From an uncultured Candidatus Melainabacteria bacterium (GTDB taxonomy: Bacteria > Cyanobacteriota > Vampirovibrionia > Gastranaerophilales > Gastranaerophilaceae), in contig CAKUZB010000001.1 in assembly GCA_934717745.1 (NCBI GenBank), forward strand, positions 62,001-126,000: 64,000 nucleotides of DNA. Direction: 5' to 3'. The notes below the pieces were generated by a model that saw nothing but the letters and a program-made list of their open reading frames with translations, was not told the origin of the DNA and did no database searches. A program made the translations under genes and the position numbers. Below are positions 1-7,692 of the stretch, piece after piece. The number at the start of each line of letters is the position of its first letter. The stretch's first letter is position 1.

Positions 1-7
1 TTTTCAT
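1..7 (-). CDS. Start codon of a gene running off the left edge
   Basis: On the minus strand an ATG (bases 7-5) follows AAGGAAG with a 5-base spacer, a good ribosome binding site. Only two codons lie inside the window, so the product cannot be named. It lies 50 bases downstream of mtnN on the same strand and may be the next gene of the luxS-mtnN operon. Confidence 0.45.
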
Positions 8-57
8 TTATACTTCCTTAAGCCGGTGAAAATTTTGTTAAAAGCGTTGTTTAAAAA

Positions 58-774
58 TTATTTTGCCAATTCTTTTAACAAATTTTCGATTGCAGAACTT
101 GAAATTTCTGCTATTTCTTCTTCGACAAATGCATGGCTTTTTCCGGCCTCATTGTCTGCCAAATCTGAAATTGCTCTAACAATCAAGAATGGAATATTGT
201 TTGCTGTTGATGTTTGAGCAATTGCACATCCTTCCATTTCAACTGCTGTTGCATTAAAAATTTTGCGAATTTCTTTTTTACGGTCAATATCTGAAATGAA
301 AGTGTCGCCAGATGCGATTAAACCTTTATGTACATTAACTTTGCCATTTAAAGTTTTTTCAAAATCTGAGATTAATTTTTCATCAGAGTAGAAAAGAGTT
401 GGTTTATCAGGTTCAATTCCTGTGCACATATATCCTTTTGCATATCCTATTGCAGATACATCAAAATCATATTGCACCAGTTTTTCGCCAATAACAATAT
501 CTCCAACTGCAAGATTTTCTGCGATTCCACCGGCAATTCCTGTATTGATTATATAATTTGGGTTAAATTTGTCAATAATATATTGAGTGCATAATGCAGA
601 ATTGACCTTACCTACACCGCTTTTTACAAGAATAATTCTATGTCCGCAAAAATTTCCAAGGTTAATTTTTAAACTACTGTGTTGGATTTCTTCAAGATTT
701 TGAAGTTTTTGCTTCAATACGGAAATTTCGCAATCCATTGCCCCAATTATACCAATAGTACGACTATTGCTCAT
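58..774 (-). CDS. mtnN: 5'-methylthioadenosine/S-adenosylhomocysteine nucleosidase
   Basis: This cytoplasmic enzyme (EC 3.2.2.9) hydrolyses SAH to adenine and S-ribosylhomocysteine, and MTA to methylthioribose. The 238-residue product has the family landmarks in order: GIIGAM followed by the acid Glu16, NTGIAGG, ASGDTFI, the ribose-binding AVEMEG segment and the catalytic RAISDLAD near the C-terminus. Length is normal. Its start overlaps the end of luxS by 11 bases, so the two are probably translationally coupled; LuxS uses its product, giving a complete SAH-to-homocysteine route. Confidence 0.95.
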   Translation of the reverse strand: MSNSRTIGIIGAMDCEISVLKQKLQNLEEIQHSSLKINLGNFCGHRIILVKSGVGKVNSALCTQYIIDKFNPNYIINTGIAGGIAENLAVGDIVIGEKLVQYDFDVSAIGYAKGYMCTGIEPDKPTLFYSDEKLISDFEKTLNGKVNVHKGLIASGDTFISDIDRKKEIRKIFNATAVEMEGCAIAQTSTANNIPFLIVRAISDLADNEAGKSHAFVEEEIAEISSSAIENLLKELAK

Positions 775-1231
775 AAGACATTTTCTCCACTGTCCAATCT
801 TTTAAAACTTTTGACATGTCTTCAGCAATTGCTTTTGCACCATTTAGGTCATGTTCTAAGTAATTTCCGCATTCAATTTTTGTAGTTCCCGGAATTTGTC
901 CAACAAAGTCTTTTATAAAATTCAAAGCCTCTTTAAACAAATCTAAGGCTTCTTGATTTGAAATTTTATCTCTAACTAAGAAATAAAAACCTGTTCGACA
1001 GCCCATTGGACCTACGTATATAATGTTTTTTGAATGTTTAGAATTTCTTGCAAAAGTTGCAAAAAGATGCTCAAAAGTATGCATTGAGGCATTGTCTAAA
1101 TAATCATTTTCAGGATTATTGGGGCGTTTCATTCTGATGTCATAAGTTACGATGTCGCCGTCAATTCTTGAAATGTACATACCTTTTTGCAATATATTAT
1201 GGTTTACTTTGAAACTTTCGATTGTTTGCAT
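764..1231 (-). CDS. luxS: S-ribosylhomocysteine lyase LuxS (AI-2 synthase)
   Basis: LuxS (EC 4.4.1.21) splits S-ribosylhomocysteine into homocysteine and DPD, the precursor of autoinducer-2. The 155-residue protein has the metal motif HTFEH (His51, His55), the catalytic Cys78 in GPMGCRTG and the third ligand Cys121 in ECGNYLEHD. I chose the ATG at 1231 because GGAGG lies nine bases upstream and the reading MQTIESFKVNH matches family N-termini; a 12-codon longer frame lacks such support. It is first in an operon with mtnN. It may serve only methyl-cycle recycling, since no AI-2 receptor gene is in the window. Confidence 0.95.
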   Translation of the reverse strand: MQTIESFKVNHNILQKGMYISRIDGDIVTYDIRMKRPNNPENDYLDNASMHTFEHLFATFARNSKHSKNIIYVGPMGCRTGFYFLVRDKISNQEALDLFKEALNFIKDFVGQIPGTTKIECGNYLEHDLNGAKAIAEDMSKVLKDWTVEKMSYEQ

Positions 1232-1273
1232 TTTAATTTTCCTCCACGACATTATTATATAAAACATACAAGA

Positions 1274-1303
1274 ATAATAAAAGTCATTGCATATTTTTGT
1301 AAA
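1274..1303 (-). promoter_or_regulatory. Probable sigma70-type promoter of luxS-mtnN
   Basis: On the minus strand TTTACA (-35) and TATTAT (-10) are separated by 18 bases. This would start transcription about 36 bases before the luxS ATG, leaving room for the GGAGG site. Read by eye only. Confidence 0.5.
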
Positions 1304-1326
1304 ATAAATATGTGCAGAGTTAAATT

Positions 1327-2595
1327 TTAATCAATAACACCAAATTCTTTTGCTACTTTGGTGATAATATTAACCGCTTTATCTAATTGTGAAAAAGTCA
1401 TGTCTTTCATTACGCAAAGTCTTAGACGACACTCTTTTCGCCTTACCGCAGGGTAAGTTACAATATTTACGTAGACTCCACTTTTTCGCAATTTATCATA
1501 CATTTTGAATAAAATTTCTTCATTATAAATCATTATGGGAACAATTGCGGATTGCGAATTTCCTATATCAAATCCATTTGTAAGGAGTTTCATTTTTAGG
1601 TAATTTACGTTTTCTAAAAGTTGTTTTCTACCTGCCTTGTCGTTTTCCAACAACTTAAATGCTTCATTTAATCCGCCAACAATTGAGGCAGGCATTGCTG
1701 TTGAGAAAAAATAACTTCTTGCGTATAAACGTAAGTATTGAACAACTTCTTTTGATGAAGCACAATAACCACCCAAGCCACCGGCACCTTTTGACAACAT
1801 TCCTACGTGTAAATCAATTTTGTCTAAAACTCTGTAATGTTCTGCTGTTCCTCGCCCTGTTAAACCAACAACTCCAAGTCCATGGGCATCATCGACCATT
1901 ATTCGACAATTATATTTTTTTGCCAGTTCGACTATTGTATCTAATTTTGCCATATCTCCGTCCATTGAAAAAACCCCGTCAGTTATTATTAATCTTCCGG
2001 TTTTTTCTTTAGGTATTCTCGACAAAATTCTTTCCAATGCATACATATCAGAGTGAGGGTAAACTTTTATTTCGGCCTTTGACAAAATGCAACCGTCAAA
2101 AATGGAAGCGTGATTTGCTGAATCATTTATGACAATGTCATTTTTTCCGCATAAGGCGGAAATTATACCTACGTTTGCACCATAACCACTGGGGAAAACA
2201 ATACAGTCTTCGCAACCATAAAAATTTGCAATTCGCTGTTCTAATTCTTTATGTATTTCTGTAATTCCTGCATAGTTTGATACGGCTCCCATTCCATAGC
2301 CAAATTTTTTTAATGCGTTGATAGAAGCCTCTATTACTTGTGGATTTGTTGATAAATTTAGATAAGAATTTGAACCTAACATGAAAACTTCGTGTATTTT
2401 TCCGTCTTTTTCTTTTATTTGTGATTTTGGCTGGGCTTTATTTAGCGTAACCATACCTAAAGCCTCATTACCGGTTAATATTCCACTTGAAAGGACTTCC
2501 TCAACACGGTTTGTTTTATCAAGTAAATCTTCCCCGTCTAATGTGTCTGTAAAATTTTCAAATTTAATATTTACAACTTCATTTTTCATAGTCAT
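1327..2595 (-). CDS. Alpha-oxoamine synthase family PLP enzyme (AONS/KBL/SPT-like)
   Basis: A fold-type I PLP enzyme of 422 residues that would join an acyl thioester to an amino acid with decarboxylation. Visible landmarks are the cofactor-stacking His162 (NHASI), the DDAHGLG segment with Asp236 and His238, and the Schiff-base Lys269 in SKGAGGLGGY. An N-terminal extension of about 60 residues precedes the core, unlike short BioF proteins. The Lys motif differs from typical BioF and Kbl forms, so 8-amino-7-oxononanoate, 2-amino-3-oxobutyrate or long-chain ketosphinganine-like synthesis are all possible. No bio or tdh gene is nearby. AAGGAG lies five bases before the ATG. Confidence 0.8.
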   Translation of the reverse strand: MTMKNEVVNIKFENFTDTLDGEDLLDKTNRVEEVLSSGILTGNEALGMVTLNKAQPKSQIKEKDGKIHEVFMLGSNSYLNLSTNPQVIEASINALKKFGYGMGAVSNYAGITEIHKELEQRIANFYGCEDCIVFPSGYGANVGIISALCGKNDIVINDSANHASIFDGCILSKAEIKVYPHSDMYALERILSRIPKEKTGRLIITDGVFSMDGDMAKLDTIVELAKKYNCRIMVDDAHGLGVVGLTGRGTAEHYRVLDKIDLHVGMLSKGAGGLGGYCASSKEVVQYLRLYARSYFFSTAMPASIVGGLNEAFKLLENDKAGRKQLLENVNYLKMKLLTNGFDIGNSQSAIVPIMIYNEEILFKMYDKLRKSGVYVNIVTYPAVRRKECRLRLCVMKDMTFSQLDKAVNIITKVAKEFGVID

Positions 2596-2790
2596 AATTT
2601 CTCCTTAAAGTTTTTCTCATAAAATTTATTTAAAATTTGGTGCAAAGTCAACCTAGACAAGTAACTTAATCTACTCAGACAGGTGGAAAATATGTTGTAA
2701 TCAGGTGTAAAAAAATACTAAAATATCACTTGAAATTGTAAAAAAAATATGAAATAATGTTTTTTGTATAACACTAAGTGAGGTATAAAT

Positions 2791-4077
2791 ATGAAAAGAT
2801 TTTTGGCAGGTCTTTTATCTGTATTAATGGTGAGTTTTAATTTTTTACCGGCAATCGCTGCTAATAAAATTACAAACGATGTAAAACTCGGATATTGGGC
2901 TTCAAAAGAAATTAATTTTGTCGTAGACAGAGCAATTATGAATAATGATGCGAAAGGATATTTTAATCCTGAACAATCGGTTACACGTGTTGAATTTGTT
3001 CATTCTTTGCTTAAATTATTATCAAACGATAACTTAAACATAAGAATTAAAAATAAATTTACAGATGTAACTATTCAAGATGGCTATTATGCTGATGTGT
3101 TACGTTCTCAACAATTAGGCTTGGTTTACGGCTATCCTGATAATACATTTAAACCAAATAGAAAACTTACTCGTTCTGAAGTAACTTCTATTTTAAGTCA
3201 TATAACAAAGGATTCAACTTCAGATACATCAGTATTAAAAGGTTTTAATGATTACATAGCAATCCCTTCTTGGGCTAAATATGCTTATGCAAAAACTCTT
3301 AGTTATGGTTTATACGTAAACCACCCTGATATTAGAATGCTAAACCCTAATAAAGATTTAACAAGGGCAGAAGCGGCAGTTTTGTTATACAAACTTTATC
3401 AAAAATTGAATTTGGTAAAACCCCAATATAATAACACTTCTACAGAAAAAGTACTTGGTACAGAACATTTGAATGTGTCTAAAAAAGCACCTTGCAATGC
3501 TGTTACGGTTACAAATTTGAGAAAAGTTATTTTAAAAGATAACGTATTGAGAATTGCATTTGACCAAAAATACTGGTCTAAAAAATCACACGCAGGTGAT
3601 ATTATAAACTTTGTATTTAAAGATGGTGTTTACACTGAAGAGGGTTCTTTAGTTATTCCTAAAGGCTCTTGCTTAACAGCGGAAGTAACAAACATTCAAA
3701 AACCAAAATGGTTAAACAAAAATGCCAGAGTTTCTATGAAATTTAGACAACTTGTTTTACCAAACGGAAAATCGTACACAATTGATGCAGACCCATTCAC
3801 AAAAGACAGAACTCTAAAAGAAGGCCCATGGATGACTTTTAGTAAAGTTCTTGGCTGGACAGTCGGTCTTGGTGCAGTTGGTACAGGTGCTGGTGTTGGC
3901 TTTGCGTTTATTCCAAATCCTGCAGCAATTGGTACCGGTATTGCAATCGGTACTCCAATAGGTTGCTCTGTAGGTCTTGTGTTGGGATTTGTTACTCCAG
4001 GCTTGCACTACAAAACGAAAAAAGGTGAAAATATCTTGATTATTTTAAACGAAGATACAAGCGTTTATAATGATTAA
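2791..4077 (+). CDS. SLH-domain envelope protein with glycine-zipper C-terminus
   Basis: An exported protein of 428 residues. A signal peptide (residues 1-23, ending AIAA) is followed by three S-layer-homology repeats at about 28-75, 88-135 and 150-205. The repeats show the usual YWAS..I..V, F.P...VTR.E and Y.D..F.P...LTR.E pattern. SLH domains commonly anchor proteins to peptidoglycan-linked polymers. The C-terminal half (about 235-428) ends in a hydrophobic, glycine-rich stretch (about 350-405) resembling glycine-zipper membrane segments, which is unusual for a plain SLH anchor. GAGG lies before the ATG and a strong terminator follows. Confidence 0.8.
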   Translation: MKRFLAGLLSVLMVSFNFLPAIAANKITNDVKLGYWASKEINFVVDRAIMNNDAKGYFNPEQSVTRVEFVHSLLKLLSNDNLNIRIKNKFTDVTIQDGYYADVLRSQQLGLVYGYPDNTFKPNRKLTRSEVTSILSHITKDSTSDTSVLKGFNDYIAIPSWAKYAYAKTLSYGLYVNHPDIRMLNPNKDLTRAEAAVLLYKLYQKLNLVKPQYNNTSTEKVLGTEHLNVSKKAPCNAVTVTNLRKVILKDNVLRIAFDQKYWSKKSHAGDIINFVFKDGVYTEEGSLVIPKGSCLTAEVTNIQKPKWLNKNARVSMKFRQLVLPNGKSYTIDADPFTKDRTLKEGPWMTFSKVLGWTVGLGAVGTGAGVGFAFIPNPAAIGTGIAIGTPIGCSVGLVLGFVTPGLHYKTKKGENILIILNEDTSVYND

Positions 4078-4100
4078 ATTTTAAAATAAAAACTTTTTAT

Positions 4101-4138
4101 GGCGGATTTTTGTGAAACAAAAATCCGCCATTTTTTCT
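4101..4138 (+). terminator. Rho-independent terminator after the SLH gene
   Basis: A 15-bp perfect stem (4101-4115 with 4119-4133, loop GAA) is followed by six T. The stem core GCGGATTTTTG recurs at 17042-17070. An ATG inside the hairpin opens a longer frame into the next gene, but it is not the true start. Confidence 0.93.
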
Positions 4139-4248
4139 ACCCAAATGAACAATATTTTTTTAGCCACATAGATATAGGAAAAATTCTTTTGATAAATACA
4201 ATGAAAATGTTAGAGATATTGGAAAAATATTCAAAAGGAGAAATTATT

Positions 4249-4806
4249 ATGAAAAAACTATTAATGGCATTAACTTTAACAATGGCATTAGCAACAGGAA
4301 GTGCATATGCAGGTTGTGGTTGTAGCGTTCCAAAAGATGATTGCGGATGTAATAAACCCAAATGTGAAAAACAATGTGAAGAAAAACCAACTTGTGCAGA
4401 ATGTGCAGAGCGAGCAAAAAATTGTTTTTCTGATTGTAAAGATCAAAAACGTGAGGAACTTTATTGCAGATTAAATCTTGATTCTTGTCAACGAGATCAA
4501 GCAATGGAGATTGAAGACAGATATGATTCTGATTTGGAATGTATTGGCGACAAAATTAAAACTGACCACAAATGCTTATGCAAATCCTTGAGTGCATCTT
4601 GCTTGGATAAAAGCGATGTTAGAGATAAAGAAAGAATTTTAAAAGATGATTTTAAAGATTTAAAATCTACATTAAAATGCATGGATAAAGATTTTAAAGC
4701 AATTTTAAAATGCGACCAAAAATCTGAGTATAGAAAAATTAAACGTGAAATGAAATATAGAACAAAACATGCAAGAAGATTTTGCTGTAAACCTTGCTGT
4801 AAATAA
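4249..4806 (+). CDS. Cys-rich periplasmic protein with a Spy/CpxP-like helical pattern
   Basis: An exported protein of 185 residues. The signal peptide ends AYA before GCGC. The mature part has 22 cysteines, many as CxC, CxxC or CC, including two terminal CC pairs. Residues about 70-170 read as charged helices with LNLDSCQRDQ near the start, similar in pattern to the LxLTxxQ motif of Spy/CpxP periplasmic chaperones and metal sensors. A role in periplasmic stress, metal binding or disulfide buffering is inference. I chose the ATG at 4249 for AAAGGAG eight bases upstream; the longer frame starts inside the preceding terminator. A terminator follows, so it is monocistronic. Confidence 0.7.
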   Translation: MKKLLMALTLTMALATGSAYAGCGCSVPKDDCGCNKPKCEKQCEEKPTCAECAERAKNCFSDCKDQKREELYCRLNLDSCQRDQAMEIEDRYDSDLECIGDKIKTDHKCLCKSLSASCLDKSDVRDKERILKDDFKDLKSTLKCMDKDFKAILKCDQKSEYRKIKREMKYRTKHARRFCCKPCCK

Positions 4807-4829
4807 TAATTTCAGAATAAATTAACAAG

Positions 4830-4863
4830 AATGACACAAAAAGAAATTGTGTCATTTTTGTTT
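4830..4863 (+). terminator. Terminator after the Cys-rich protein gene
   Basis: Stem AATGACACAA (4830-4839) pairs with TTGTGTCATT (4847-4856) and is followed by a T-rich run. Confidence 0.85.
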
Positions 4864-4871
4864 GTTACAAA
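4861..4871. promoter_or_regulatory. TTTGTTACAAA palindrome (candidate operator), copy 1
   Basis: An 11-base palindrome centred on one base, 83 bases before the gene at 4955. Identical copies occur at 6038-6048 and 45393-45403, each upstream of a lineage-specific gene. Its TTGTTA half could also act as a -35 box, with TATAGA 16 bases further on. Confidence 0.4.
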
Positions 4872-4954
4872 AGTTTACATGGATATAGAAAAAATGGCAA
4901 TTTTTGTAGGAAAATAGACTTAAATAAGTATAAGGATATTGAAAGAATAAAAAT

Positions 4955-5476
4955 ATGACAAACGGTTTAACAGCAACAACAAATTTCATAGCACAAAAAA
5001 TTGATAGAAAGATGGTAGATGCTGTAACTGATGCTATTTTTCAACGTGCTGCATCAAAATCTTCTCAAGCCGTAGAAGCATCTGCATCACACAACGAATA
5101 TAACAACAATATCTTTAAATCAACTGTTCAAAATGAAGTAATGTCAGACGCAAGAAAATCGATGGCTCAATCAGCAAATCCTTTTTCAGCAGGCATTTTC
5201 AACACTCAAGCAACACAAGCGGCTGCTTCAACAAATGTAACAGAAGCACAAGCAGGTGAAAAAGCAATTGCAAGAACTGCAACAAGAATTAATACAAAAA
5301 CAAGAGTATCAAATTCAATGGCATTGCAAAACAGCATGTTTACATCTGCAATGAGAGAATCAATGATGATTCAAGCAAAAGAACAAATATCAAACAACAA
5401 TGATTTAATGTCTAGATTGCAATTTTTAAATTCAAAAACAGCGGTAAAAACATACCCAGCAAAGCAATTTAACTAA
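4955..5476 (+). CDS. Lineage-specific helical protein, no recognised domain
   Basis: I do not recognise this 173-residue protein. It is rich in Ala, Ser, Asn, Gln and Thr, has no Cys or Trp, no signal peptide and no membrane segment. It reads as amphipathic helices broken by polar stretches. Such a composition is common in proteins exported by flagellar or type III systems, but that is only suggestive. No strong Shine-Dalgarno sequence precedes the ATG (AAGGA is about 18 bases away). It stands alone between two terminators, with the TTTGTTACAAA palindrome upstream. Confidence 0.65.
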   Translation: MTNGLTATTNFIAQKIDRKMVDAVTDAIFQRAASKSSQAVEASASHNEYNNNIFKSTVQNEVMSDARKSMAQSANPFSAGIFNTQATQAAASTNVTEAQAGEKAIARTATRINTKTRVSNSMALQNSMFTSAMRESMMIQAKEQISNNNDLMSRLQFLNSKTAVKTYPAKQFN

Positions 5477-5524
5477 AAAAGATTTTTTATACTCTCTCTC
5501 TTAATATCCTCGTGTTTATTTAAT

Positions 5525-5551
5525 GTCTGTCATAAGTATGGCAGACTTTTT
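5525..5551 (+). terminator. Terminator after the gene at 4955
   Basis: GTCTGTCAT (5525-5533) pairs with ATGGCAGAC (5538-5546), with loop AAGT and one G-T pair, followed by five T. Confidence 0.85.
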
Positions 5552-5552
5552 A

Positions 5553-5652
5553 TTTGCGGATTTTTTGGTAGGGTGAAGTCGAGCGTAAGCGAGCGAAACT
5601 CGTGAGTTAGAGTGGGACGTTACTCCCACGACAACCCGAATCAATCCGCAAA
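5553..5652. repeat. Structured, GC-richer intergenic element inside a GCGGATT stem
   Basis: A 10-bp outer stem (5553-5562 with 5643-5652, core TTGCGGATT) encloses about 80 bases. These can form further paired elements: GGGT with ACCC (5571/5634), GTCG with CGAC (5578/5629), a hairpin AACTC-GT-GAGTT (5597-5608) and a hairpin GTGGGA/TCCCAC (5612-5629). No reading frame is evident. The segment is clearly richer in G+C than its surroundings. The outer stem resembles this genome's terminator stems, so it could be an insertion into a terminator loop, a structured RNA or a small repeat. Confidence 0.45.
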
Positions 5653-5681
5653 AAAAAGCCTGCTTTCTTTTGAAATCAGGC
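5649..5681 (-). terminator. Minus-strand terminator for the small gene at 5952
   Basis: GCCTGCTTTC (5658-5667) pairs with GAAATCAGGC (5672-5681) apart from one mismatch. On the minus strand the hairpin is followed by nine T (the A run 5649-5657). Confidence 0.7.
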
Positions 5682-5790
5682 ACATGTTTTGATAAAACAT
5701 TTAAAAGGTAGGTAGTGTGTAAGTGTGTTAGTTAGGTAGTTAATTAATGTGTATGTTAAAAAAATCTTTTTTACAAATCTTCCGATTTTA

Positions 5791-5952
5791 TTATTGAATT
5801 TGAAGTTTTAAGTCTACTTTGTTATTGAATGCAATCATATTCATGTATGAAAATAACATGTCTGAGCGGTCTACAAATTCCGGATTGTTTTGTGTTGGAA
5901 CTACTGCTCCATCTACTGTTTCATTACTCAATTTTAATTCTGTTGTTGCCAT
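5791..5952 (-). CDS. Small protein of 53 residues, unrecognised
   Basis: This short minus-strand frame begins MATTELKLSNETVDG and ends DLKLQIQ. AGAGG lies nine bases before the ATG, a terminator lies about 110 bases downstream, and a TATATAAAGTATTTTT element upstream is shared with the gene at 24234. Codon use looks like that of its neighbours. There is no Cys, signal peptide or membrane segment. It is divergent from the gene at 6142. The function is unknown. Confidence 0.6.
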   Translation of the reverse strand: MATTELKLSNETVDGAVVPTQNNPEFVDRSDMLFSYMNMIAFNNKVDLKLQIQ

Positions 5953-5993
5953 ACTCTACTACCTCTTTTATTTTTCTATCTCACTCTTACCCC

Positions 5994-6009
5994 TATATAA
6001 AGTATTTTT
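5994..6009 (-). promoter_or_regulatory. Promoter element shared with the gene at 24234
   Basis: The 16-base sequence TATATAAAGTATTTTT (plus strand) occurs here and, identically, at 24263-24278. Both copies lie 28-42 bases upstream of a minus-strand gene with an AGAGGTA ribosome site. The TATATA part could be the -10 box. Confidence 0.4.
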
Positions 6010-6037
6010 AAAAAGTCGAATTTCAGCATGTCTAAAT

Positions 6038-6048
6038 TTTGTTACAAA
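6038..6048. promoter_or_regulatory. TTTGTTACAAA palindrome (candidate operator), copy 2
   Basis: The palindrome, flanked by one more matching T/A pair, lies between the divergent genes at 5952 and 6142, about 95 bases before the latter. Confidence 0.4.
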
Positions 6049-6141
6049 AATTCATAAAAGTCCCAAAACCATGATATTTAGGCAATTTCCATGTTTTTTT
6101 TGTTTTTATATATATAGGTAATATATAAAACATTGGTTTTC

Positions 6142-7575
6142 ATGGTTAACGGTATTAATTCACATTCAAATATTTATGCGTTAAAAGATTTGGTTAATCT
6201 TGCGAAATATGCTACTGGCGTTCCATTGACAGATTCTGCATCTGAAAAATTGTCTGTAGACCAAGTTGCAAATTATCCAACTATGCTTTGTGCATACGAC
6301 GGTTACCAATGGCTTAAAGAAAACAAAGGTCAATATAAAACAGCGTTTGCTAATGTTGTTAAAGACGGTAAAGTTGCAAATGATGTATTGAAAGCATCTG
6401 GTATTAAAGGTGTTTTAAGAGTTGCTGATGCAAAAGAAATTCTTGCAAATATTCCTGACGCAGAATCTTTAAAAACACTGTCATCAAATGCTCAAAACTT
6501 ATATAAAAATGCTCAAAAACTTGCTGAACAAGCAGTTGCAAATCCAAAAAATAAAGATACTTTAAAACAAGCATTATCTACAATTGCTCAAGCAGATGCT
6601 TTGAGTTATAGAGAAGCAAATGTTAACCCTAAAGGCTGGTTTGGTAAAACTAAAAAAGCCTTAGGTTTTACAAAAGTTTCTCAAGTAAAAAAAGATTTAT
6701 CTGCAAAATCAACAACTTTCAAAAAATGTAAAGATGCTTATGATAACGAATCAGGTACATTTATGTTAGTTATGGAAGGTGGCGTTGAAGCATTTGTAAA
6801 TGTTATTCCTACTTTTAAACAATTAGGCTTTAAAAGAGGTATGAAGCAATTAGGCCGTTCAACTGTTAAAACTTTTGCATCTGTTGCAGGTTGGGTTGCA
6901 GGTTCTGTTCTGGGTAAAAAATTAGGCAGTGTAGTTGGTGCTTTAGTTGGTAACAGTAAAGTTGGTGCAGTAGTTAGTGCTGTAACAAACAAAGTCGGTT
7001 CTTACGTAGTTGGTACTGTTACTCAACATTATGTAAGAAAAGGTGCGGATAAACTTTTAGGTAAATCTGAATTAGATAAAGCAAAAGATGAACAAGCAGA
7101 ATTAATTGCTAAAGCCGCAAGCGAAGATCCTGAAGTATTTGATGCGTTGGTTCAACAGGCTGCCGAAAGATTAGCAATGGAAGGTGAAGATACTCCTGAA
7201 TCAAAAGCCGTTAATGCAACATTAAGAAATTTAGTTGCTCAAAAAGAAGCCGCTGCGGGTCAACTTTCACCAATGATGACAAGAGAACAAATGAAAGCAT
7301 ACGCTGATAGTTTGCAATCAACTCCTGTTCAACAAGCAACTCAAAATACTCCTGTTCAAAATCAGGCGGTAGTAACAAATCCGGTAAAAACAAGCAAAGA
7401 CGGTTATACAGGTTATATTCCATCTGCATCAGCAGCACCAATTAAACCTCAACAACAAGTTGCTCAACAAACTGCTCAAAGAAAAGTTGAAGATGAAATG
7501 ACTCCGGAAATGAAAGCACTTTTAGCCAGAGCAGACAGAGTTATCGCAAATGGTTCAAGATATTTAGAAAAATAA
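6142..7575 (+). CDS. Lineage-specific protein with glycine-zipper core
   Basis: I do not recognise this 477-residue protein. Residues 1-200 are mixed helical. About 245-305 form a glycine-zipper-like hydrophobic segment (repeated GSVLGKKLG, GALVG and GTV patterns). The last 150 residues are Ala/Gln-rich and polar. There is no N-terminal signal peptide. A soluble-hydrophobic-soluble layout is seen in some pore or translocator proteins, but this is inference. The ATG at 6142 begins MVNGINSHSN; an in-frame TTG at 6133 is possible, and neither has a clear Shine-Dalgarno sequence. A terminator follows. Confidence 0.65.
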   Translation: MVNGINSHSNIYALKDLVNLAKYATGVPLTDSASEKLSVDQVANYPTMLCAYDGYQWLKENKGQYKTAFANVVKDGKVANDVLKASGIKGVLRVADAKEILANIPDAESLKTLSSNAQNLYKNAQKLAEQAVANPKNKDTLKQALSTIAQADALSYREANVNPKGWFGKTKKALGFTKVSQVKKDLSAKSTTFKKCKDAYDNESGTFMLVMEGGVEAFVNVIPTFKQLGFKRGMKQLGRSTVKTFASVAGWVAGSVLGKKLGSVVGALVGNSKVGAVVSAVTNKVGSYVVGTVTQHYVRKGADKLLGKSELDKAKDEQAELIAKAASEDPEVFDALVQQAAERLAMEGEDTPESKAVNATLRNLVAQKEAAAGQLSPMMTREQMKAYADSLQSTPVQQATQNTPVQNQAVVTNPVKTSKDGYTGYIPSASAAPIKPQQQVAQQTAQRKVEDEMTPEMKALLARADRVIANGSRYLEK

Positions 7576-7598
7576 GAATTTAAAAAATAAATATTATA

Positions 7599-7648
7599 AA
7601 AATCTCAAAATGATTGACCTCAAAGGTTCTAAGTTTTGGGATTTTTTA
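7599..7648 (+). terminator. Terminator after the gene at 6142
   Basis: AAATCTCAAAA (about 7600-7610) pairs with TTTTGGGATTT (about 7634-7644) with one G-T pair. A small inner ACCT/AGGT helix and a T run follow. Confidence 0.75.
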
Positions 7649-7692
7649 TTGTGAAAAAAATTTTATTATATCAATGAGGGAGAGGAGTGTTT

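Noticed and set aside
1659..2012. 117-codon plus-strand frame opposite the oxoamine synthase
   Set aside because: A Leu/Arg-rich shadow of a well-supported gene on the other strand.
4099..4248. N-terminal extension of the Cys-rich protein beginning MADFCETK
   Set aside because: The extension starts inside a strong terminator hairpin, while AAAGGAG and a signal peptide mark the true start at 4249.
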